Positions 34,626 through 39,236 of a stretch of 39,236 nt of DNA are shown here, in pieces; positions within the stretch are counted from its first letter, which is position 1, and each line of letters opens with the position of its first letter. Location of the stretch: the NCBI GenBank assembly GCA_023231065.1, contig JALNWE010000025.1:1-39236 (forward strand). The letters run 5' to 3'. Origin of the DNA: Bacteroidales bacterium. Lineage in GTDB: Bacteria > Bacteroidota > Bacteroidia > Bacteroidales > FEN-979. A program made the translations under genes and the position numbers. Below the pieces are notes generated by a model. That model did not search any database, was not told the DNA's origin, and saw only the letters and a program-made list of their open reading frames with translations.

Positions 34626-34665
34626 GAAAACAGCGGAGGCAACTTTGCCTGGTTGCCTCCGCTGT
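34626..34665 (-). terminator. Strong intrinsic terminator after hpf
   Basis: Arms 34630-34643 and 34652-34665 pair perfectly over 14 bp (ACAGCGGAGGCAAC and its complement) with an 8-base loop, followed on the minus strand by TTTTC. It ends the rpsU-xerC-hpf region 17 bases after the hpf stop. Confidence 0.85.
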
Positions 34666-34682
34666 CGTTATATGAATAAGGA

Positions 34683-34982
34683 CTAACTTCCACGGACTTT
34701 TTCCTTATGTTTGACCAGTTGTTTACGCAGGGCATCAGTTGCCAGGTCAATGGCAGCTTCAAAAGTCAAAGCCTCTTTCTTTGCAAAAAGGTCATACCCT
34801 CTAATCAGTAACCGGATCTCGGCGATCTTATTTTCCCTGGTTTCGCCATTATCCAACTTTAAAACCACTTCACTTCCAATCACTCCGTCAAAAAAAGTTT
34901 GAAGTTTTTCCATTCTGTCTGTGACAAAAGCTTCCAATTTCTTGTCAGCCTTGAAATGAACAGAGTTAATTTTAACATTCAT
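34683..34982 (-). CDS. hpf: Ribosome hibernation promoting factor, short form (HPF/YfiA/RaiA)
   Basis: 99 residues, so the short HPF type without the C-terminal dimerisation domain. The beta-alpha-beta-beta-beta-alpha fold is visible: MNVKINSVHFKADKKLEAFV, then AEIRLLIRGYDLFAKKEA and the basic helix DALRKQLVKHKEKVRGS. The family binds the 30S A- and P-site region in stationary phase and inactivates ribosomes. It lies 14 bp after xerC. A perfect Shine-Dalgarno in this gap sets it apart from every other gene in the window. Confidence 0.93.
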   Translation of the reverse strand: MNVKINSVHFKADKKLEAFVTDRMEKLQTFFDGVIGSEVVLKLDNGETRENKIAEIRLLIRGYDLFAKKEALTFEAAIDLATDALRKQLVKHKEKVRGS

Positions 34983-34986
34983 TCCG

Positions 34987-34994
34987 ACCTCCTT
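34987..34994 (-). promoter_or_regulatory. Perfect Shine-Dalgarno sequence of hpf
   Basis: AAGGAGGT on the minus strand, 4 bases before the hpf ATG, is an 8-base match to the 16S rRNA anti-Shine-Dalgarno. I checked the 20 or so bases before the other starts in the window and saw no comparable site. Confidence 0.8.
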
Positions 34995-34996
34995 TT

Positions 34997-35872
34997 TTAT
35001 GCCTTGGGATGGGCTTGTTTGTAAATTCGTTTTAGTTTTTCTATTGTAATATGAGTATAAACCTGTGTGGCTGAAAGGCTTGCATGCCCCAACAAATCTT
35101 TCACCGCGTTCAGTTCAGCTCCATTGTTTAGCATGTGGGTCGCAAAAGTATGACGCAGGACATGCGGACTTTTTTTATCCATGGTGGTAACGGTAGACAA
35201 ATATCTGTGTACCTTCAAATAGACCATCTTTGGATAAATTTTCCGTCCCTTATCTGTCAGAAAAAGCGCTTGGGTGTCTCCAAAGACTTTGATTTTTTCC
35301 GCCAAGTAAGATTTCAGCATGACCTCCATTTTTTTACTGAACGGAATCAGCCGTTCTTTATTACGTTTTCCCAGAACCTTTATCGTATCCTGGTGAAAAT
35401 CAATATCAGATTCTTTCAGGTTTACCAATTCTGATAACCTTATTCCAGTTGAATAAAAAAGCTCAATGATCAGTTTGTCCCTGATCCCGGGAAACCCTTC
35501 GTCAAACTCAGTCTCATCGAGGAGGATATTCATTTTGTCCTTTTCAACAAACACAGGTAATCGTTTGGGATTTTTGGGGGATACGACACGCAACATCGGG
35601 TTCTGTTCAACAGCTCCCTCCCTAAGTAAAAACCTGTAAAAAGATTTGAGGGTTGTCAATTTCCGGTTGATGCTCCTGGTTGACATTTTATCTTCCATCA
35701 GCCTTACCAGCCAGGAACGGATCATGGAATGGTCAATTTCTGCTATATCGCGTATTCCAAAATATACATCCAGGAAGGAGAAAAATTGTTCCAGATCATT
35801 CCGGTAAGCAGTAACGGTGTGTGGGGAATACCGTTTTTCGAACTGAATATATGCAAGAAAGCGCTCCTTCAC
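34997..35872 (-). CDS. xerC: Tyrosine recombinase XerC/XerD family
   Basis: 291 residues from a GTG at 35872. The N-terminal SAM-like DNA-binding domain begins FLAYIQFEKRYSPHTVTAYR. The catalytic domain has the active-site Arg in STGIRLSELVNL (about 143-154), HVLRHTFATHM (HxxR, about 239-249), LGHASLSATQVYTHI with His in LGH and nucleophile Tyr in QVYTH near 272. All catalytic residues are present. Xer proteins resolve chromosome dimers at dif with FtsK. XerC versus XerD cannot be separated with confidence; position between rpsU and hpf is the common Bacteroidota arrangement. Confidence 0.9.
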   Translation of the reverse strand: MKERFLAYIQFEKRYSPHTVTAYRNDLEQFFSFLDVYFGIRDIAEIDHSMIRSWLVRLMEDKMSTRSINRKLTTLKSFYRFLLREGAVEQNPMLRVVSPKNPKRLPVFVEKDKMNILLDETEFDEGFPGIRDKLIIELFYSTGIRLSELVNLKESDIDFHQDTIKVLGKRNKERLIPFSKKMEVMLKSYLAEKIKVFGDTQALFLTDKGRKIYPKMVYLKVHRYLSTVTTMDKKSPHVLRHTFATHMLNNGAELNAVKDLLGHASLSATQVYTHITIEKLKRIYKQAHPKA

Positions 35873-35929
35873 CGGTCAACAAAAAAGTAAGAAGAAATCC
35901 TGTTAGTTTCTAAATAGGCGATAAATATA

Positions 35930-35937
35930 CAAAAATA
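35930..35937 (-). promoter_or_regulatory. Possible promoter -7 element for xerC-hpf
   Basis: TATTTTTG on the minus strand, 57 bases before the xerC GTG. There is no TTTG at -33 and the region is AT-rich, so chance occurrence is possible. Confidence 0.35.
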
Positions 35938-35977
35938 TCACCCAAAAAACAAAATTTCTTCTTACAAATAAAAGCCG

Positions 35978-36175
35978 TTACATGGCAGCCTCTTTGTCCT
36001 GTATCTGCTGTATGTAGATGGCGCGATTTACTTCGTCGCGGTGTTTCACTGAGGGTTTTGTAAATTTCTGACGTTCCCGGAGTTCTTTGACAACACCCGT
36101 TTTTTCAAATTTACGTTTCAGCTTCTTCAACGCTCTGTCAATACTTTCGCCTTCTTTAACAGGTACGATAATCAT
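35978..36175 (-). CDS. rpsU: 30S ribosomal protein bS21
   Basis: 65 residues. MIIVPVKEGESIDRALKKLK and RKFEKTGVVKELRERQKFTK are the bS21 signature, followed by PSVKHRDEVNRAIY. The basic tail seen in proteobacterial bS21 is replaced by an acidic, shorter end (QDKEAAM). bS21 sits near the 3' end of 16S rRNA. In Flavobacterium it helps hide the anti-Shine-Dalgarno. No Shine-Dalgarno precedes this gene. It has a full promoter match upstream. Confidence 0.95.
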   Translation of the reverse strand: MIIVPVKEGESIDRALKKLKRKFEKTGVVKELRERQKFTKPSVKHRDEVNRAIYIQQIQDKEAAM

Positions 36176-36228
36176 GCTATTCGCTCGCTTTCTTGTTAAT
36201 GGTTTATACTATTTTTACTATGGGGTTG

Positions 36229-36260
36229 CAAAAGTATAACTTTCTTACTAAATTTCCAAA
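36229..36260 (-). promoter_or_regulatory. rpsU promoter, full -33/-7 match
   Basis: On the minus strand TTTG (36257-36260) is followed after 20 bases by TACTTTTG (36229-36236). The rpsU ATG lies 53 bases beyond, giving a leader of about 45 nt. Confidence 0.75.
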
Positions 36261-36321
36261 AATAAAAATATCAGGATAAAAGATAGGGAATGATTTGCTT
36301 ATCTCCTGTCCTATTCCTCTG

Positions 36322-38532
36322 TCATAGATTTTTCATAATGAAGTCGGTCATCAGGTTGTAGAGATGGAAAGTAGTGTTCTTTCCGGTATAAATACCATGG
36401 TTGCTGTTTGGATAAAATTGTGAATTGAAAGATTTGTTGGCAGCCACAAGCGCGGTAACCATATCGTAAGAGTTCTGTGGGTGTACATTATCATCCGCCA
36501 TTCCGCAAATCATTAATAGTTTGCCTTTTAATTCTGCAGCATGGTTTACCGGAGAGTTATCCTCATATCCCCCCGGGTTTTCCTTTGGGGTCCGCATAAA
36601 CCGTTCTGTATAAATATTGTCATAATACTTCCAGTTAGTGACCGGGGCGACAGCAATACCGAAAGAGAAATAATCCGCTCCGCGGGTCAGACAGGATAAG
36701 GTGAGATAACCCCCAAAGCTCCAGCCCCACATTCCGATCCGGTTCTTATCCACATAAGGAAGTGTTGCAAGATATTTCGCTGCCTCGACCTGGTCCAGGG
36801 TTTCATATTTACCTAACTGAAGGTAGGTGCATTTTTTAAACGCTTCTCCCCTTCCACCGGTTCCCCGGTTATCGACTGAAATGACAATAATACCATGCTG
36901 GGCCCAAAGTTGATTCCACGAAGATACAGATCCCCAGGAGTTGAGTACGGATTGCGATCCGGGCCCTCCGTAAATAGTAAACAACACAGGGTACTTTTTA
37001 GCCGGATCAAAATCCGGAGGTTTCACCATCAATCCATTTAATTCCATTCCATCGGAAGTTTGAAAAGTAAAAAAAACTGCTTTACTAAACTGGAATTCCT
37101 GGATGGTCCCACGAAGTTTGGCATTATCCTGTAACAGCCTGATTTCTTTTCCTGCGGCGTTATAAACAGCAATATAAGGTGGGGTATTAACATTGGACCA
37201 ACGTCCGATATACCAGGCATAATTTCCACTGAATTCGGCGCTGTTGTTGCCGGTTTTGGTGTTGAGCTTAACTTTTTTCTTTCCGTCAACCATTATGGAA
37301 TACAAATCCCGGTCAAGCGGGGAGGTTTCTGTGGAGGCATAATAAATAAGCCCGTTTTTTTCATCCACGCCCATTATATCCGTCACTTCCCAGTTCCCGT
37401 TTGTCAACTGCCGGACCGGGTTTCCGTCCATGTCGAACAGATAAATGTGACGGAACCCGTCTTTTTCACTGGTCAACAGGAATTGTTTGTTATCGCTGAA
37501 GAAATGCCAGTTATCATTGACCTCGATATAATATTTGTTTTCTTCCGAATAGATCACCCTCGTTTTTCCAGAGACAGCATTTGCCAGCAAAAGCTCCAGC
37601 TTGTTTTGGTGACGGTTCATTCTGTAAAGGGCTAAGGTTTCCGGACTGGATGTCCATTTGATCCGTGGGATATAGATATCCGTTTCCTTCCCGATATCAA
37701 CCCTGGCAATCATTTTTGAGTTCAGGTCATAGCAGAAAATATCCACAATTGAATTGTCTTCACCTGGTTTGGGATATTTATATTTGTATTGTTCAGGGTA
37801 CAGGTCACCATAATAGGTTAACTGATACTCCCTGACCTTGCTTTCATTAAAACGGTAGAAAGCAAGTTTATTTCCATCGGGTGACCAGCAAAAAGCTTTC
37901 GAAAACTCGAATTCTTCTTCATAAACCCAATCCGTAGCGCCATTGATTATTTCGTTAGCCTTTCCGTCGAAAGTTATTTGTGTCTCATTGACAGAAGAAC
38001 CAGGATTGATAACTGACGGGATATCGGTTATAAACAGGTTATTGTCCCGTACGAAAGCTATTTTTGTTCCATCGGGCGAAAAAGTAGCCAGGCGTTGTTT
38101 CCCGTTTTTCGACAATGGGAATAGTTGTTCTGTAGCGACATTATATACATAATAATTTGCCTTGGAAGACCTCCGGTAAATCGGCTCTTCATCTGTTGCA
38201 AATAAAATCCTGGTTTCATCTTCGCTGAATTCAAATTCATTCATCGGAATGGCGGCTGTATCACCAGCCGGAACCAATTGCTTTGCTATAACGATCGTTC
38301 TGATGAGCTTGCCGGTCTCGTAAGCATAAACGTTCAAACTATCCTTTTTCAACTGGCAATAATAATTTCCTTCCTTCATTGATTGGATGCCGGCAATCCC
38401 TTTTGATGAGAATTTACGGTCCTTAAAAATATCCTCAAGGCTGATGTTCTTTTTTTCGGTTTGCGCAATTGCCACGGAGGAAATGCAGAAAAAGAGGATA
38501 ATCGTGAAAAAATTAATGATCCGGGTCTTCAT
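36322..38532 (-). CDS. Dipeptidyl peptidase IV (S9B family), secreted
   Basis: 736 residues from the ATG at 38532, which starts a signal peptide (KTRIINFFTIILFFCISSVA, ending AIAQ). The frame is open to 38820, but that part lies over the divergent flavin-reductase gene and has no conserved character; an ATG at 38559 is a weaker alternative. An N-terminal beta-propeller includes DWVYEEEFEF, the double-Glu motif that binds the substrate N-terminus. The alpha/beta hydrolase domain has the nucleophile in GWSFGGY, Asp in GMADDNVHP and His in NSNHGIY. The enzyme removes X-Pro or X-Ala dipeptides from peptides in the periplasm. Confidence 0.94.
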   Translation of the reverse strand: MKTRIINFFTIILFFCISSVAIAQTEKKNISLEDIFKDRKFSSKGIAGIQSMKEGNYYCQLKKDSLNVYAYETGKLIRTIVIAKQLVPAGDTAAIPMNEFEFSEDETRILFATDEEPIYRRSSKANYYVYNVATEQLFPLSKNGKQRLATFSPDGTKIAFVRDNNLFITDIPSVINPGSSVNETQITFDGKANEIINGATDWVYEEEFEFSKAFCWSPDGNKLAFYRFNESKVREYQLTYYGDLYPEQYKYKYPKPGEDNSIVDIFCYDLNSKMIARVDIGKETDIYIPRIKWTSSPETLALYRMNRHQNKLELLLANAVSGKTRVIYSEENKYYIEVNDNWHFFSDNKQFLLTSEKDGFRHIYLFDMDGNPVRQLTNGNWEVTDIMGVDEKNGLIYYASTETSPLDRDLYSIMVDGKKKVKLNTKTGNNSAEFSGNYAWYIGRWSNVNTPPYIAVYNAAGKEIRLLQDNAKLRGTIQEFQFSKAVFFTFQTSDGMELNGLMVKPPDFDPAKKYPVLFTIYGGPGSQSVLNSWGSVSSWNQLWAQHGIIVISVDNRGTGGRGEAFKKCTYLQLGKYETLDQVEAAKYLATLPYVDKNRIGMWGWSFGGYLTLSCLTRGADYFSFGIAVAPVTNWKYYDNIYTERFMRTPKENPGGYEDNSPVNHAAELKGKLLMICGMADDNVHPQNSYDMVTALVAANKSFNSQFYPNSNHGIYTGKNTTFHLYNLMTDFIMKNL

Positions 38533-38547
38533 AAACAGTTTCTTTTT

Positions 38548-38556
38548 TAATCTTTG
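38548..38556 (+). promoter_or_regulatory. Possible promoter core of the flavin-reductase-like gene
   Basis: TAATCTTTG followed by CA resembles TAnnTTTG with one extra base and ends 18 bases before the ATG at 38575. It lies 3 bases from the opposing DPP IV core. Confidence 0.35.
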
Positions 38557-38559
38557 CAT

Positions 38560-38567
38560 CAAAAATA
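38560..38567 (-). promoter_or_regulatory. Promoter -7 element of the dipeptidyl peptidase gene
   Basis: TATTTTTG on the minus strand, 27 bases before the ATG at 38532. This supports the short start, because 38559 would fall almost at the transcript 5' end. Confidence 0.45.
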
Positions 38568-38574
38568 GGAAATT

Positions 38575-39078
38575 ATGCAAAAGGAAATCGGAATTTTTGA
38601 CGAGATGAAGAAAACACTCGATGAATTGAACGGGAAAGGGATCCTTCTGGTTGCCGGAGATCCTCCCAATGTCATGACCATCGGTTGGGGGACCCTGGGC
38701 GTTATCTGGCACCGTTCCATTTTTACCATTATGGTCAGGCCTACGCGATATACCTTCGGAAAGATTGAAAAGAGCGCTACGTTTTCTGTTTGCATTCTGC
38801 CAAAAGGGTATGAAAAACAACTGGCATTTTGCGGCTCAAAATCGGGAAAAGATGTGGACAAGATACAGCATTGCGGGTTTACAATGGAACCGGGAATAAA
38901 AACCGACACTCCTTACATAGGTGAATCCATGATCCATTATGAGTGCCGTATCGTTCACAAACACCGGCTGGATCCGCAGAGCCTGGACGGCCCTATTGAT
39001 AAGCAATTCTATCCCAAGAAGGATTATCATATAGTATATTACGGTGAAATCCTCGGTGTGTACCGGAAAGAAGGGTAA
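38575..39078 (+). CDS. Flavin reductase family protein (FMN-binding split barrel)
   Basis: 167 residues. GILLVAGDPPNVMTIGWGTL near 20-39 and FTIMVRPTRYTFGKIEKSATFSV near 50-72 match the flavin reductase-like split-barrel fold, in which the segment after the first strand contacts FMN phosphate. ESMIHYECRIVHKHRLDP and DYHIVYYGEILGVYR form the last strands. Family members reduce flavins for monooxygenases or act as small FMN proteins. Partner and substrate are unknown. It is divergent from DPP IV with 42 bp between starts. Confidence 0.87.
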   Translation: MQKEIGIFDEMKKTLDELNGKGILLVAGDPPNVMTIGWGTLGVIWHRSIFTIMVRPTRYTFGKIEKSATFSVCILPKGYEKQLAFCGSKSGKDVDKIQHCGFTMEPGIKTDTPYIGESMIHYECRIVHKHRLDPQSLDGPIDKQFYPKKDYHIVYYGEILGVYRKEG

Positions 39079-39140
39079 TTATTGTAATAATACATTTTTT
39101 TGCAGTGAGGCATCGCGGTATATCCGTACAAAAAAAATTA

Positions 39141-39148
39141 TATCTTTG
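39141..39148 (+). promoter_or_regulatory. Promoter -7 element of tRNA-Val
   Basis: TATCTTTG followed by CA, 12 bases before the tRNA. The sequence at -33 does not match TTTG. Confidence 0.6.
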
Positions 39149-39160
39149 CATCCCTATCAC

Positions 39161-39235
39161 GGGATGTTAGCTCAGTTGGTTTAGAGCGCTTGCTTGACAG
39201 GCAAGAGGTCATCAGTTCGAATCTGTTACATCCCA
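39161..39235 (+). tRNA. tRNA-Val (GAC)
   Basis: 75 nt on the plus strand. Acceptor GGGATGT pairs with ACATCCC, discriminator A. The anticodon loop TTGACAG presents GAC. The window ends one base later, so any encoded CCA and the downstream tRNAs cannot be seen. Confidence 0.95.
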
Positions 39236-39236
39236 C

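Noticed and set aside
36240..36321. Possible terminator after the dipeptidyl peptidase gene
   Set aside because: Only a 5-bp GGAAT/ATTCC pairing with a long loop and no clear T-run was found.
38533..38820. N-terminal extension of the dipeptidyl peptidase to 38820
   Set aside because: It covers the divergent flavin-reductase gene, lacks conserved character and would bury the signal peptide inside the protein.
1..39236. CRISPR array, transposase, integrated phage or plasmid genes
   Set aside because: No regularly spaced direct repeats, transposase motifs or phage proteins were seen. The xerC-type recombinase sits in its usual chromosomal context and is not evidence of an integrated element.

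Overview
The window reads as chromosome from a member of the Bacteroidota, probably Bacteroidales-like. Three things point there. Upstream regions carry the phylum's promoter core TAnnTTTG, and three also have a TTTG element 19 or 20 bases upstream. Almost no gene has a Shine-Dalgarno sequence. The gene content is also typical: DUF2851, DUF3467 directly after rpoC, a UbiA-Maf-KdsC cluster, S9B dipeptidyl peptidase, and rpsU-xerC-hpf. I see no phage, insertion sequence, CRISPR array or transferred island. Most of the window is core genome.

Layout. 1-2247 (minus): 3' part of a protein with about six 57-residue repeats, then a LolD-type ABC ATPase. 2347-3537 (plus): sucC, converging on a family 2 glycosyltransferase and an S41 processing protease (minus). 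6483-7238 (plus): rhomboid protease. 7244-9243 (minus): a helix-hairpin-helix membrane protein translationally coupled to DUF2851. 9376-11832 (plus): a small coiled-coil protein, zapA, a structured RNA that looks like 6S RNA, and rny, closed by a terminator. 11887-14143 (minus): tRNA-Asp and comEC. 14204-16980 (minus): surE and lpxB, the latter fused in frame to a signal-anchor-like segment and eight TPR repeats. 17075-17785 (plus): a secreted protein of unknown function. 17790-20671 (minus): DUF2520 Rossmann protein, KdsC-like phosphatase, UbiA-family prenyltransferase and Maf in one compact operon.

20839-34478 (minus) is the transcription and translation supercluster. In transcription order it is tRNA-Thr(TGT), Tyr, Gly, Thr(GGT), tuf, tRNA-Trp, secE, nusG, rplK, rplA, rplJ, rplL, rpoB, rpoC, DUF3467. 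The tRNA order before tuf matches the thrU-tyrU-glyT-thrT-tufB order of E. coli. A 13-bp stem-loop sits between rplL and rpoB. 34683-36175 (minus) holds rpsU, xerC and hpf, ending in a strong terminator. 36322-38532 (minus) is a dipeptidyl peptidase IV, divergent from a flavin-reductase-like gene (plus). A tRNA-Val(GAC) closes the window.

The points most worth a second look are the LpxB-TPR fusion, the perfect Shine-Dalgarno found only in front of hpf (which lies in the rpsU neighbourhood), and the 6S-like RNA between zapA and rny. A palindrome over the comEC start region and the unclassified repeat protein at the left edge follow.
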